A stretch of DNA of 21,732 nt from Clostridia bacterium (GCA_024404415.1 JAKSPX010000003.1:1-21732); one strand, 5' to 3'; counted from the stretch's first letter, positions 1 through 8,730 are shown. Program-made: numbers and translations. The notes: a model not told the origin generated them from the sequence alone.

Positions 1-17
1 TGGTGATTTTTCTCATA

Positions 18-2594
18 TCAGATCTCGTCGGTCTCGGTTTCCACAGAAGTCTCTTCGATTTCCTCGTCCGAAACAGATTCAACTGCTTCTTCCGGCTCTG
101 CGGCTGCCGCAGCGATGGAAATGATCTTCTCATCCTCCTGGGCGCGCATCACGATAACGCCCTGGGAAGCACGTCCGCAGCGGCGGACGCCTTCGATGGC
201 GGTGCGGATGATGGTGCCGGAAGAGGAGATGATGAGGATATCCTCTTCGTTTTCGTCCGGAATGACCATACCGGCCACGTCGCCGGTCTTTTTGGTCAGG
301 GTGTGCAGGATCATGCCCTTGCCGCCTCTTCCGTGGAGTGAAAATTCCTCGATCGGCGTCTTCTTGCCGTAGCCGTTTTCGGTGATGGTGAGCACCTCGC
401 AGCGCTCGGGCGTCTTGGCCGCGCCGATGATCTCATCGTCGTCCTCCAGACGCATACCGATGACGCCGACGGCACTTCTGCCCATGCAGCGGACGGTGTT
501 TTCATTGAAGCGGACGGCAAAGCCCTTCTTGGAGCAGAGAATGACCGTGTCGTCGCCGTCGGTGATGAAGGAAGATACAAGCTCGTCGCCCTCATTGATG
601 ACCAGCGCACGGATACCGGCTTTTCTGGTGGTCTCAAGGTCACTGATGCGTGTCCTCTTCACGACACCCTTCTTGGTGACGAGGAAGAGATAGCGGTCGT
701 CATATTCTCTGAGGCAGAGGCCGGAGGTCACGCGCTCATCGCCGGAAAGCTGGAGATAGTTGACGATGTTGGCGCCTCTCGCCGTTCTGCCGCCTTCGGG
801 GATCTGATAGCCCTTGAGGCGGAACATTTTGCCCGTGTTGGTGAAGAAGAGGATGTAATCGTGCGTCGAGCAGATGAATATCTTCTCAACGGCGTCTTCT
901 TCGCGGGTGGAAAGGCCGGTAATGCCGCGGCCGCCGCGCTTCTGCTGACGGTAGGTGCTGACCGGCAGACGCTTGATATAGCCGAGTCTGGTCATGGTGA
1001 AGACATTGTCTTCCTCTTTGATCAGATCTTCGATATCCAGATCGTCCTCAACCGCTTCGATGGCTGTGCGGCGGTCGTCTCCGTACTTGTCGCGGAGAGC
1101 GGCAAGCTCTTCCTTGACGACGGCGTAGATGTTCGCGTCGCAGGAAATGATCTCCTCATATTCCGCGATCTTACGCATGAGTTCGTTATATTCGTTTTCA
1201 AGGTCCTCGGCGGCCAGGTTGGTGAGCTGACCAAGGCGCATGTTGACGATAGCCTGCGCCTGCACTTCGGTGAGACCCTTGACCTTGTCCGGCTGATCCT
1301 CGGAATTGTCGCCCGTCACCTTGAGGAGGTTCAGGACTTCATATTCCTTGAATTCCTCCATCAAACGCGCCTTGGCTTCGGCTTCGGTGCGGCTGGTGCG
1401 GATGATGTGGACCACCTTGTCGATGTTGTCGACGGCGATCTTCAAGCCTTCGCGGATGTGCGCTCTTTCCATGGCGCGGCGGAGATTGAAGCGGGTCCTT
1501 CTATATACGACTTCTCTCTGGTGGCGGATATAGTGATAAATGCACTCGCGGAGGGAGAGCGTCTTCGGCTGGTTGTTGACCAGCGCAATGAGGTTGACGG
1601 TGAAATTGGACTGTAATTCGGTGTAGCTATAAAGCTGATTGAGCACTACCTGCGGGTTGGCGTCCTTGCGGAGTTCGATGACGACGCGGAGGCCTTCGCG
1701 GTCGGATTCGTCGCGGAGGTCGCTGATGCCGTCGATCTTCTTATCTTTGTGAAGCTCGGCGATGTGCTCGATCATGCGGGCCTTGTTGACCATGTAGGGG
1801 ATCTCGGACACGGCGATGCGGTAGCGGCCGTTGCCGTATTCCTCGATCTCCGCCTTGGAGCGGATGCGGATGGTGCCGTGGCCGGTCGCATAGGCGGCGC
1901 GGATGCCCGATCTGCCCATGATAACGGCGCCGGTCGGGAAATCAGGACCCTTGACAAACTGCATCAGGTCGTCCATTTCGGCGTCCGGATGGTCGATCAT
2001 GTAGAGGGAGGCGTCGATGACCTCGCGGAGGTTGTGCGGCGGGATATTGGTGGCCATGCCGACGGCAATGCCCATGGAACCGTTGACAAGGAGGTTCGGG
2101 AAGCGCGACGGGAGGACCGTCGGCTCCATCAGACGGTTATCATAGTTGGGCATGAAATCGACGGTGTCTTTTTCGATGTCGCCGAGCATTTCGACCGATA
2201 ATTTGGTCATCTTCGCTTCGGTATAACGCTGTGCAGCGGGGGGATCGCCGTCCACCGAGCCGAAGTTGCCGTGGCCGTCCACCAGCGGATAACGCATGGA
2301 GAAGGTCTGCGCAAGGCGCACCAGCGCATCGTAGACCGCAGCGTCGCCGTGGGGGTGATAATTGCCCATAACGTCGCCGACCGTGCTGGCCGACTTACGG
2401 TAAGCGCGCTCCGGCAGGAGGTTATTGTTGTACATGGTGTAGAGGATGCGTCTGTGGATCGGCTTTAAGCCGTCGCGCACGTCTGGAAGGGCGCGGCTGA
2501 CGATGACCGACATGGCATATTCCAGGAAAGACTGCTTGACTTCCTTTTCAATGTCCACCGGTACGATTTTCTGATTTTCGTAATTGATATCCAT
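18..2594 (-). CDS. gyrA: DNA gyrase subunit A
   Basis: Breakage-reunion subunit of gyrase, which introduces negative supercoils as an A2B2 complex. The 858 residues are normal for a full-length GyrA. The catalytic tyrosine is Y124 in AAQRYTEAKM, and the quinolone-pocket segment PHGDAAVYD lies at residues 81-89. The C-terminal beta-pinwheel contains a GyrA-box of the form QKRGGRG, which separates it from ParC of topoisomerase IV. The tail is strongly acidic (many Glu/Asp after about residue 825), as in many gyrases where it tunes supercoiling. The ATG is preceded by AAGAGAGG at good spacing. It lies 14 bp after gyrB and is the last gene of the dnaA operon inside the window; its terminator, if any, is outside. 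Oddity: the position equivalent to E. coli Ser83 is Ala85, while the Asp87 equivalent (D89) is kept. Identification is very secure. Confidence 0.98.
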   Translation of the reverse strand: MDINYENQKIVPVDIEKEVKQSFLEYAMSVIVSRALPDVRDGLKPIHRRILYTMYNNNLLPERAYRKSASTVGDVMGNYHPHGDAAVYDALVRLAQTFSMRYPLVDGHGNFGSVDGDPPAAQRYTEAKMTKLSVEMLGDIEKDTVDFMPNYDNRLMEPTVLPSRFPNLLVNGSMGIAVGMATNIPPHNLREVIDASLYMIDHPDAEMDDLMQFVKGPDFPTGAVIMGRSGIRAAYATGHGTIRIRSKAEIEEYGNGRYRIAVSEIPYMVNKARMIEHIAELHKDKKIDGISDLRDESDREGLRVVIELRKDANPQVVLNQLYSYTELQSNFTVNLIALVNNQPKTLSLRECIYHYIRHQREVVYRRTRFNLRRAMERAHIREGLKIAVDNIDKVVHIIRTSRTEAEAKARLMEEFKEYEVLNLLKVTGDNSEDQPDKVKGLTEVQAQAIVNMRLGQLTNLAAEDLENEYNELMRKIAEYEEIISCDANIYAVVKEELAALRDKYGDDRRTAIEAVEDDLDIEDLIKEEDNVFTMTRLGYIKRLPVSTYRQQKRGGRGITGLSTREEDAVEKIFICSTHDYILFFTNTGKMFRLKGYQIPEGGRTARGANIVNYLQLSGDERVTSGLCLREYDDRYLFLVTKKGVVKRTRISDLETTRKAGIRALVINEGDELVSSFITDGDDTVILCSKKGFAVRFNENTVRCMGRSAVGVIGMRLEDDDEIIGAAKTPERCEVLTITENGYGKKTPIEEFSLHGRGGKGMILHTLTKKTGDVAGMVIPDENEEDILIISSSGTIIRTAIEGVRRCGRASQGVIVMRAQEDEKIISIAAAAAEPEEAVESVSDEEIEETSVETETDEI

Positions 2595-2608
2595 TTATTC
2601 TGCCTCTC

Positions 2609-4570
2609 TTAAATATCGAGGTTGGTCACGTATTTTGCGTGCTTTTCGATATATTCCTTACGCGGGGCGACCAGATCACCCATCAGAAGCGTAAAGGCTG
2701 CGTCGGCTGCCGCGGCGTCTTCCATTTCCACCTTGCGGATGGTGCGGCAGGAGGGATCCATGGTGGTCTCCCAGAGCTGTTCGGGGTTCATTTCACCGAG
2801 GCCCTTGTAGCGCTGGATGCCGTCCTCGTTCACGCCGCCGAGCTCATTGACGATCTCCTGCATTTCCTTGTCGTCATAAGCATAGCGCGGCGGGAGCTTG
2901 CCCTTCTGGATCTTGTAAAGCGGCGGCTGAGCCAGATAGACATACCCGGCCTCGATTAGCGGGCGCATATAACGGAAGAAGAAGGTCAGTAGCAGGCAGC
3001 GGATGTGGCTGCCGTCGACATCGGCATCGGCCATGATGATGACCTTGTGGTAACGGACCTTGGTCACGTCAAATTCGCTGCCGATTCCGGCACCGAGCGC
3101 CGTGATGATGGGCGCCAGCTTGTCGTTTCCGTAAATGCGGTCGACGCGGGCTTTTTCGACGTTGAGCATCTTGCCCCACAGGGGAAGGATGGCCTGATAT
3201 TTTCTGTCGCGTCCCTGCTTGGCGCTGCCGCCTGCAGAGTCGCCCTCAACGATGTAGATCTCGGTGTTTTCGGGATTTCTGTCCTGGCAGTCCGCAAGCT
3301 TGCCGGGGAGGGAAGCGCTGTCGAGCGCCGATTTGCGGCGGGTGGCTTCCTTGGCCTTTCTGGCTGCTTCACGCGCACGGGAGGCGGCAACTGATTTTTC
3401 GAGGATCAGCTTGGCAACGGCAGGATTTTCCTCCAGGAAGGCGGTGAGCTTTTCCTGCACCAGCGCATCGACCATGGTTCTGATCTCGGAGTTCCCGAGT
3501 TTGGTCTTGGTCTGGCCTTCAAACTGCGGCTCCTGCAATTTCACGCTGATGACTGCCGCGAGACCTTCGCGCACGTCGTCGCCGGTCAGGATCTTGTCGT
3601 CGCTCTTGATGATGTTTTTCTTCTTCGCGTAGTCGTTGATGACGCGGGTCAGAGCTGTCTTGAAGCCGGTCTCGTGCATGCCGCCCTCGGTGGTGCGGAC
3701 GTTGTTGGCAAAGGAGAGGATATTTTCGTTGTAGCTGTCGTTATACTGTAAGGCGATGTCGGCGCTGGAGCCGTCCTTGGTACCGGAAATGAAGATGACC
3801 TTGTCGTGGATGAGACCTTTATTGGTGTTGAGGAATTCCACGAAGGAGGCCACGCCGCCCTCATAGCAGAAGCTTTCCTGCTCGATCTCGTCGGGATTGC
3901 GGCGGTCGGTCAGGGTGATGCGCAGACCGGCGGTCAGGAAGGCCGCTTCACGCAGAAGAGACTTGAGAGTATCATAATCGTACACCGTGTCTTCAAACAT
4001 TTCCGGGTCGGGCTTGAAGGTGACGGTCGTACCGGTTTCTTTCTGTTCGCCGATTTTCTTAAGAGAATAGCAGGGCACGCCGCGCTCAAAGCGCTGCATC
4101 ATGAGGTTTTCGCCGTCATGGCAGACAACGACCTCCAGCCATTCGGAAAGCGCGTTGACGACCGATGCGCCGACGCCGTGCAGACCGCCGGAGACCTTGT
4201 ATCCGCCGCCGCCGAATTTGCCGCCCGCGTGCAGGACGGTGTAAACGACCTCAACGGTGGAGGTGCCGGTCTTCGGATGAACGCCGGTCGGTATACCGCG
4301 GCCGTTATCTTCGACGCGGATGATCTCGCCCGGAAGAATGTCGACCTTGATGTGGGTGCAGAAGCCCGCAAGAGCTTCATCGACCGCGTTGTCAACGATC
4401 TCGTGCACCAGGTGGTGAAGACCGCGCGACGAGGTTGTGCCGATATACATACCGGGGCGTTTTCTGACCGCTTCCAGACCTTCGAGGATCTGGATCTGGC
4501 TTTCGTTGTAGTCCTTTCCGTTCTTCTGATCGACGGAAGGATTTTCGGAGTGCAAGATTTCTTCGCTCAT
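2609..4570 (-). CDS. gyrB: DNA gyrase subunit B
   Basis: ATPase subunit of gyrase that drives strand passage with GyrA. The 653 residues match the family length. The GHKL ATPase fold shows EIVDNAVDEA (57-66), DNGRGIP (88-94) and GGLHGVG (128-134). The transducer domain follows. The TOPRIM domain carries EGDSAGG (442-448) with the catalytic Glu, and the Mg-binding DADVDG (515-520). The C-terminus has the usual YKGLGEMNPEQLWETTMDP block. The ATG at 4570 has a purine-rich AGAAAGG about 13 nt upstream, which is a longish spacing. It sits 22 bp after remB and 14 bp before gyrA, so all three are very likely on one mRNA. ParE is the only serious alternative, and the partner GyrA and the dnaA-recF context argue against it. 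Confidence 0.98.
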   Translation of the reverse strand: MSEEILHSENPSVDQKNGKDYNESQIQILEGLEAVRKRPGMYIGTTSSRGLHHLVHEIVDNAVDEALAGFCTHIKVDILPGEIIRVEDNGRGIPTGVHPKTGTSTVEVVYTVLHAGGKFGGGGYKVSGGLHGVGASVVNALSEWLEVVVCHDGENLMMQRFERGVPCYSLKKIGEQKETGTTVTFKPDPEMFEDTVYDYDTLKSLLREAAFLTAGLRITLTDRRNPDEIEQESFCYEGGVASFVEFLNTNKGLIHDKVIFISGTKDGSSADIALQYNDSYNENILSFANNVRTTEGGMHETGFKTALTRVINDYAKKKNIIKSDDKILTGDDVREGLAAVISVKLQEPQFEGQTKTKLGNSEIRTMVDALVQEKLTAFLEENPAVAKLILEKSVAASRAREAARKAKEATRRKSALDSASLPGKLADCQDRNPENTEIYIVEGDSAGGSAKQGRDRKYQAILPLWGKMLNVEKARVDRIYGNDKLAPIITALGAGIGSEFDVTKVRYHKVIIMADADVDGSHIRCLLLTFFFRYMRPLIEAGYVYLAQPPLYKIQKGKLPPRYAYDDKEMQEIVNELGGVNEDGIQRYKGLGEMNPEQLWETTMDPSCRTIRKVEMEDAAAADAAFTLLMGDLVAPRKEYIEKHAKYVTNLDI

Positions 4571-4592
4571 GAGTAGCTGGCTGCCTTTCTAA

Positions 4593-4877
4593 TCAGATCT
4601 CGGGGAACTCATCGGGTTCCGCCAGGGGATTTTGACGTTTGGATATGGTCTGCGAGGTGATGGGGGAGAGAATGGTTTGAAGCGTGTCTCCCCACTCGGT
4701 GACGATGATGGATTTCGGGAGGTCGAATGGGCCGCAGATATTTAAGAAATGGCCTTCTTTTTCGCATTTTTTCAGGAATTCTTCTCCTCCTGCGGAGGAA
4801 GTGAGGTTATCGAGGTCGAAGATACCGAGGATATCTTCTTCGGACACCATGTGTCCGCCGCCGACGTGGATATACAT
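4593..4877 (-). CDS. remB: DUF370 protein, RemB-like (YaaB)
   Basis: Small 94-residue protein. The start, MYIHVGGG followed by EEDILGIFDLDNL, is the hallmark of the DUF370 family, and position between recF and gyrB is where Bacillus subtilis carries remB (yaaB). The related RemA/RemB proteins are linked to biofilm matrix gene control; RemA forms DNA-binding rings, while the role of RemB-type proteins outside Bacillus is poorly known. The ATG overlaps the recF stop by one base (TGATG), which implies translational coupling to recF. The second half (after about residue 45) is less conserved and ends in a Pro/Glu-rich tail. Family membership rests on the N-terminal pattern plus synteny; any regulatory role here is inferred. 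Confidence 0.88.
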   Translation of the reverse strand: MYIHVGGGHMVSEEDILGIFDLDNLTSSAGGEEFLKKCEKEGHFLNICGPFDLPKSIIVTEWGDTLQTILSPITSQTISKRQNPLAEPDEFPEI

Positions 4878-5989
4878 CAGATCAGTTCCTCCCTGAGGAT
4901 GCTTCCTTCGCGGAATTCAAAGTATTTGCCGCTTTTGATGGTGTCTTTCGGAATGGTGTCGCAGCAGGTGATGAATATCTGCCCGCCGCCGATGTGATTG
5001 AGAATAAAATTCTGCCGGAGGGGATCGAGCTCGGATAAAACGTCATCCAGAAGCAGGATCGGCTCGGTAGACGTGTCTTTTCTTATGATCTCGCGCTCGG
5101 CGAGCTTCAGGGAAAGCGCCGCGCTTCTCATTTGACCCTGGGAGGCATAGCCTTTGGCGGAATAATCGTCGATGTCGATCAGAATGTCGTCCTTATGAAT
5201 GCCGGAAAGGCAGGTCTCGGACTCAAATTCGCTCGTCATCAATTCCCCAAGCCTCTGATAAAGGAGAGCGGCGTTTTTTTCGGCGTTTCCTTCCGGATCG
5301 GCGCGGGAGACCGTCTTATAGGTCAGGGTGAGGGTTTCCTTGCCGCCGGAAAGAGAATGGTGAATAGGCGACGCGGTTTTGGCAAGCAAGGCGAGGTAAT
5401 TCCTTCTCATGCACATGATCTCGGCGCCGTAACGGGCAAGCTCGATGTTGTAGGCGTCGCAGAGCCGCTTGTTTTCCTCGCTGATCTCCTCTTTGATGAG
5501 TGCCCGCTTCATGCGGAGAGTCTTGTTGTAGCGGGAGAGTGATTCGAGATAGCGGGGACGGATCTGGCAGAGGGGAAGGTCGAGAAGTCTTCTTCTCTCC
5601 GAAGCCCCTTCCTTGATGATGTGCAGATCGTCGGGCGTGAACAGAACGGCCGGCAAAAGCCCTACGATGTCGGCGCTTCTTTTCTGAAGGATGCCGTTGG
5701 AGGTGATGCGTTTGCGGTTTTGGGACGTAAAGAGGATCTCAAGGTCGAAATCCCGGATGCCGTTATGCATCTTCTCGGCGATGTAAGCGGAATCTTCGCC
5801 GTGGCGGATCATGGTCTCGTCTTTGTTGGTGCGGAAGGAACGGGCGGTCGAAAAGTAGAAGAGCGCTTCGATGAGGTTGGTCTTTCCCTGCGCGTTCTGC
5901 CCGGTGATGACGTTGACGTCGGGAGAAAAGTCACAGGCGAGGTGCTGAAAATTTCTGAAATTTTCAAATTCGACCGAAAGGATCGGCAT
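4877..5989 (-). CDS. recF: DNA replication/repair ATPase RecF
   Basis: SMC-like ATPase that helps load RecA at gapped DNA with RecO and RecR. It has 370 residues, the usual length. Walker A is GQNAQGKT (30-37) and the Walker B/D-loop segment is LLLDDVLSELDP (312-323). The N-terminal VEFENFRNFQ strand is typical of the family. The ATG has a GGAGG Shine-Dalgarno 10 nt upstream (complement of 6000-6004). The gene is 21 bp downstream of dnaN and overlaps remB by one base, so it is inside the replication operon. The small S4-domain gene rlbA (yaaA), found between dnaN and recF in Bacillus, is missing: there is no room for it. Identification is secure. Confidence 0.97.
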   Translation of the reverse strand: MPILSVEFENFRNFQHLACDFSPDVNVITGQNAQGKTNLIEALFYFSTARSFRTNKDETMIRHGEDSAYIAEKMHNGIRDFDLEILFTSQNRKRITSNGILQKRSADIVGLLPAVLFTPDDLHIIKEGASERRRLLDLPLCQIRPRYLESLSRYNKTLRMKRALIKEEISEENKRLCDAYNIELARYGAEIMCMRRNYLALLAKTASPIHHSLSGGKETLTLTYKTVSRADPEGNAEKNAALLYQRLGELMTSEFESETCLSGIHKDDILIDIDDYSAKGYASQGQMRSAALSLKLAEREIIRKDTSTEPILLLDDVLSELDPLRQNFILNHIGGGQIFITCCDTIPKDTIKSGKYFEFREGSILREELI

Positions 5990-6010
5990 GGTGTGCGCGC
6001 CTCCGCGTAT

Positions 6011-7123
6011 TCAGTTTTTGAGTCTGTCCTGCATGATTATCTGGATGTAGTCGTCCTCGTCCTTCGGCGTGATGACGCAGGGAAGGACCGGGGAGGCAAG
6101 CTCCATGGTCAGCTCGTCAGTGTCGACGGCCTTGATGGCGTCGAGGAAAATGCGGCTGTTGAAGCCGATCTCGAATTTATCAAAGGAATCGTCAAGGATG
6201 ATCTCGTCGCTGGCGTTGCCGAGGGTGGAGGTGCAGCTCAGGCGGGCGGCGTTTCCGGAGAGAGTGAAGCGGATGTGGTTTCTCAGTCTCTCGTTGATGA
6301 TGAGGGAAACGCGTTCGGCGGCGTCGGAGAGTCTCTTCTTGGAAATGGTGGCCGTGATATTGCCTTTCTTCGGGATGAAGGTGGTGTAATCGTAATATTT
6401 GCCTTCGAGGAGGCGGGAAATGACGGTGGTGTTTTCAAGCTGGAAGCAGATCTTTTTGCTGGAAAGGTAGACTTCAAGGCTTTCCTCGTTGTCTTCGAGA
6501 ATCTTTTCAAGTTCTCTGGCGGTGTTGCCGGGGAGGACGAAGTCAAAATCCTTCTGGTCGGCGGTGAAGTTCAGAAGCTTTTCTCTGCGGAGAGCCATGC
6601 GGTAATTGTCGATGGCGACGATGTTGAGGACGCCGCCCTTGATGTCGAAATAAAGACCGGTGAGGATGGGCTTGATGTCGGTCTGCGCGGTGGCGAAGAT
6701 GGTTTTGGTAATCATGTTCTTCAGGACGTCCTGATTGATGGTGAAGGACATCTCGTTTTCAATGGTCGGGAGCTCGGGGAATTCGGAGGGGTCTATGAGC
6801 GGGATGGAGAATTCGACCGGGCCGCATTCGATTCTCGTAATGCCGGGGCCTTCGCTTTCAAAGACGACGTCTTCGTCGGGAAGCTTGTGGATGATGTCGG
6901 AGAAAAGGCGGGCGTTGACGACGGTCTTGCCTTCTTCTTCGACGTTCGCGGGGCACTTGGTGGTGATGCCGATCTCGAGATTATAAGAAGTGAGGATGAG
7001 CCCCTCCTTGCGGCAGTCGATCAGGATACCTTCGAGAGCGGGGATGGCGTTTTTAGATGCGACGGCGCGGGAGGTGATATTGATGGCGTCGGAAAGGATG
7101 GCCTTCTGGCAGGTAAACTTCAT
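6011..7123 (-). CDS. dnaN: DNA polymerase III sliding clamp (beta subunit)
   Basis: Processivity clamp that encircles DNA and tethers the replicative polymerases and repair proteins. With the start at MKFTCQKAILSDAI the protein has 370 residues, matching the family (three similar clamp domains). The open frame continues 61 codons upstream, but that part is low-complexity, Phe/Tyr/Ser-rich and lies inside the origin DnaA-box region. The ATG at 7123 has an AAGAGGAG Shine-Dalgarno seven bases before it, which decides the start. Recognisable pieces include FPELPT in the first domain, and the C-terminal PVLPCVITPKDEDDYIQIIMQ region that forms the clamp binding pocket edge. It follows dnaA with the oriC candidate between them; no separate dnaN promoter is obvious. 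Confidence 0.97.
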   Translation of the reverse strand: MKFTCQKAILSDAINITSRAVASKNAIPALEGILIDCRKEGLILTSYNLEIGITTKCPANVEEEGKTVVNARLFSDIIHKLPDEDVVFESEGPGITRIECGPVEFSIPLIDPSEFPELPTIENEMSFTINQDVLKNMITKTIFATAQTDIKPILTGLYFDIKGGVLNIVAIDNYRMALRREKLLNFTADQKDFDFVLPGNTARELEKILEDNEESLEVYLSSKKICFQLENTTVISRLLEGKYYDYTTFIPKKGNITATISKKRLSDAAERVSLIINERLRNHIRFTLSGNAARLSCTSTLGNASDEIILDDSFDKFEIGFNSRIFLDAIKAVDTDELTMELASPVLPCVITPKDEDDYIQIIMQDRLKN

Positions 7124-7345
7124 TTTGATTCTCCTCTTGTAATAAAAGAATGTTGTGTATAATTTGTTGTTGTAGTAGGACCTGGGAAAGTGTGGATAAA
7201 AGAGGAAAGCGGCTTGAGAGGCGGAAAAGAGAGGAATTGACTTCTGTTGATAAAAAGAGGTGGCGAAAAAGCGGTGAGGAAAAATGCACACGAGGTCAAC
7301 ATTCACTTTTCCCCTGTGGAAAAATATGTGTGGATTTGTGGATTA
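7124..7345. other. oriC: Candidate oriC: DnaA-box cluster between dnaA and dnaN
   Basis: The dnaA-dnaN gap holds six DnaA-box-like 9-mers, all in the same orientation (TTATCCACA on the minus strand, seen as TGTGGATAA on the plus strand). They are 7191-7199 (perfect), 7154-7162 TGTGTATAA, 7245-7253 TGTTGATAA, 7315-7323 TGTGGAAAA, 7337-7345 TGTGGATTA (each one mismatch) and 7329-7337 TGTGGATTT (two mismatches). The last overlaps the dnaA stop codon. The left end is AT-rich. Replication-direction gene polarity flips around this area (minus genes to the left, plus genes to the right), as expected at an origin. In Bacillus the unwinding element is also in the dnaA-dnaN gap. No other gene fits in this gap. 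Confidence 0.85.
7164..7178 (-). other. DnaA-trio-like element (origin unwinding region)
   Basis: Read on the dnaA-sense (minus) strand, the perfect DnaA box at 7199-7191 is followed by a GC-containing 12-nt spacer and then by CTA CTA CAA CAA CAA. Bacillus subtilis has the same order at its basal unwinding system: DnaA box, GC-rich spacer, then repeated trinucleotides complementary to 3'-GAT-5', on which DnaA assembles onto single strands. Two repeats match the GAT form and three are degenerate (GTT). An AT-rich stretch follows at once (7136-7163). Functional assignment is an inference from this arrangement. Confidence 0.6.
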
Positions 7346-8644
7346 CCCTTTGCTGGAAATATTGGTGGAAAGATCCTTGATGAGGGTCTTGAACTCGGGC
7401 TCTTTTTTCATCATGGTTTCGACTTTGTTGATGGCGTTCATGACGGTGGTGTGGTCCTTGCCGAATTCGCGGCCGATCTCAGGTAAGGAAAGGCCGGTCT
7501 TTTCGCGGATGATGTACATGGCCACCTGGCGAGGGATCAGCGTTTCTTTTTTGCGGCTGACCGAGCGGATGGTGTCGGGCTCGATGCCGTAGAACTTGGC
7601 GACCTCGTTGATGATCAGTGTCGGCGTCACCATGATCTCCGGGTCGTCGTGAAGGACTTCCTTGATGGCTTCGTTGACCAGGTCGATGTCGATCTTCTGG
7701 CGGAGCAGATTCTTTTTCGCCATGAGCTTGCGGACGGTGCCTTCGATCTGACGGATGTTGGCCTTGATGGAGGTGGCGATGTACTGGGAGAGGCTGTCCG
7801 GCAGGTCGAGGCCGAGGAGCTCGGCTTTGTTTTTCACGATCGCCATTCTGGTCTCGTAGTCCGGCACCTGGATGTCGGCCAGAAGACCGGCCTCGAAGCG
7901 CGAGCGGATGCGGTTTTCCAGGTTGTACATTTCCTTGGGCGGACGGTCGGCGGTCATGACGATCTGGATGTGGTTGTTATAAAGCTCGTTGAAGGTGTAG
8001 AAGAATTCCTCTTCAGTTTGCTTCTTGCCGGCGATGAACTGGATATCGTCGATGAGAAGAAGGTCGGCCTGGCGGTATTTGACGCGGAATTCCTCCATTT
8101 TACCGATGCGCAGGGCGGCGATCAGCTCAATGGTAAAATCCTCGCCGGTGATGTAAACGATCTTGGCGTTGGGCTTGTTTTTGCGGATGACGTTGGCGAT
8201 GGCGCGCAGAAGGTGCGTCTTGCCGAGTCCCGAATCGCCGTAAATATAGAGCGGATTGTAGCGGTAGGCGGGCTTTTCGGAGACAGCCATAGCGGCGGCA
8301 TGAGCAAATCGGTTGGAGGGGCCGACGACGAAACGCTCAAAGGTGAATTCATTGTCGTCGTCCGTTTTGATGTCCCCGGAGGTCATGGCAGAGGCCTCTT
8401 CGGTCGTGTAGATCACGGCGTGGACGTCGGAGGAGAACATATCGAGCAGACATTCGTTGAGGTCGGAAAGGTATCTTGATTCGATCATCTGCTTGTTGAA
8501 GGTGTTCGGAACGGCGATATAAAGGTTGTTATTTTCAAAGGCGATCGCTTCGGCTTCGGAAAACCAGGTGTTGATGGTGGTTTGGGAAAGTTTCTTTTCC
8601 AGAAGCTTGAGGAGATTCACAAGTATATCCTGAGGCGAGTTCAA
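7343..8644 (-). CDS. dnaA: Chromosomal replication initiator DnaA
   Basis: AAA+ initiator that binds DnaA boxes and opens oriC; also a transcription factor. It has 433 residues, slightly short because the linker domain II (about 82-100) is brief. Domain I is the N-terminal LEKKLSQTTINTWF helix region. Walker A is GDSGLGKTH (136-144), Walker B LLLIDD (195-200), and the DnaA-box recognition signature is DHTTVMNAINKV (397-408). The start is TTG at 8644: an in-frame TGA lies seven codons upstream and no ATG or GTG intervenes, and a GGGG motif sits 7 nt before it. A GTG nine codons in is a less likely alternative because it would trim domain I. A promoter lies about 90 bp upstream. The non-ATG start may hold expression down. 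Confidence 0.97.
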   Translation of the reverse strand: MNSPQDILVNLLKLLEKKLSQTTINTWFSEAEAIAFENNNLYIAVPNTFNKQMIESRYLSDLNECLLDMFSSDVHAVIYTTEEASAMTSGDIKTDDDNEFTFERFVVGPSNRFAHAAAMAVSEKPAYRYNPLYIYGDSGLGKTHLLRAIANVIRKNKPNAKIVYITGEDFTIELIAALRIGKMEEFRVKYRQADLLLIDDIQFIAGKKQTEEEFFYTFNELYNNHIQIVMTADRPPKEMYNLENRIRSRFEAGLLADIQVPDYETRMAIVKNKAELLGLDLPDSLSQYIATSIKANIRQIEGTVRKLMAKKNLLRQKIDIDLVNEAIKEVLHDDPEIMVTPTLIINEVAKFYGIEPDTIRSVSRKKETLIPRQVAMYIIREKTGLSLPEIGREFGKDHTTVMNAINKVETMMKKEPEFKTLIKDLSTNISSKG

Positions 8645-8698
8645 AGCATAGACCCCGTTTCAAATAGAAATTTACCTGAAGAAAGAAGTTACTTAGAA

Positions 8699-8723
8699 AG
8701 GTATGTTCGGGCAGGGCATACCT
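8699..8723. repeat. Inverted repeat at the predicted 5' end of the dnaA mRNA
   Basis: AGGTATG (8699-8705) and CATACCT (8717-8723) form a perfect 7-bp dyad with an 11-nt centre. The predicted dnaA promoter -10 ends at 8731, so transcription should start near 8724, placing this hairpin at the very 5' end of the message. It could stabilise the mRNA or be a protein-binding operator; the sequence alone does not decide. Confidence 0.5.
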
Positions 8724-8730
8724 CTAAAAT

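Noticed and set aside
1..17. Terminator of the gyrA operon at the left edge
   Set aside because: Only 17 bases after the gyrA stop are visible and they hold no stem-loop.
5621..7162. 513-codon plus-strand open frame opposite recF and dnaN
   Set aside because: It is antisense to two unmistakable genes, has a repetitive Gly/Val/Asp/Phe composition typical of antisense frames in this codon usage, and shows no family motif.
7124..7306. 61-residue N-terminal extension of dnaN
   Set aside because: It runs through the DnaA-box region, is low-complexity, and the internal ATG at 7123 has a proper Shine-Dalgarno and gives the standard clamp length.
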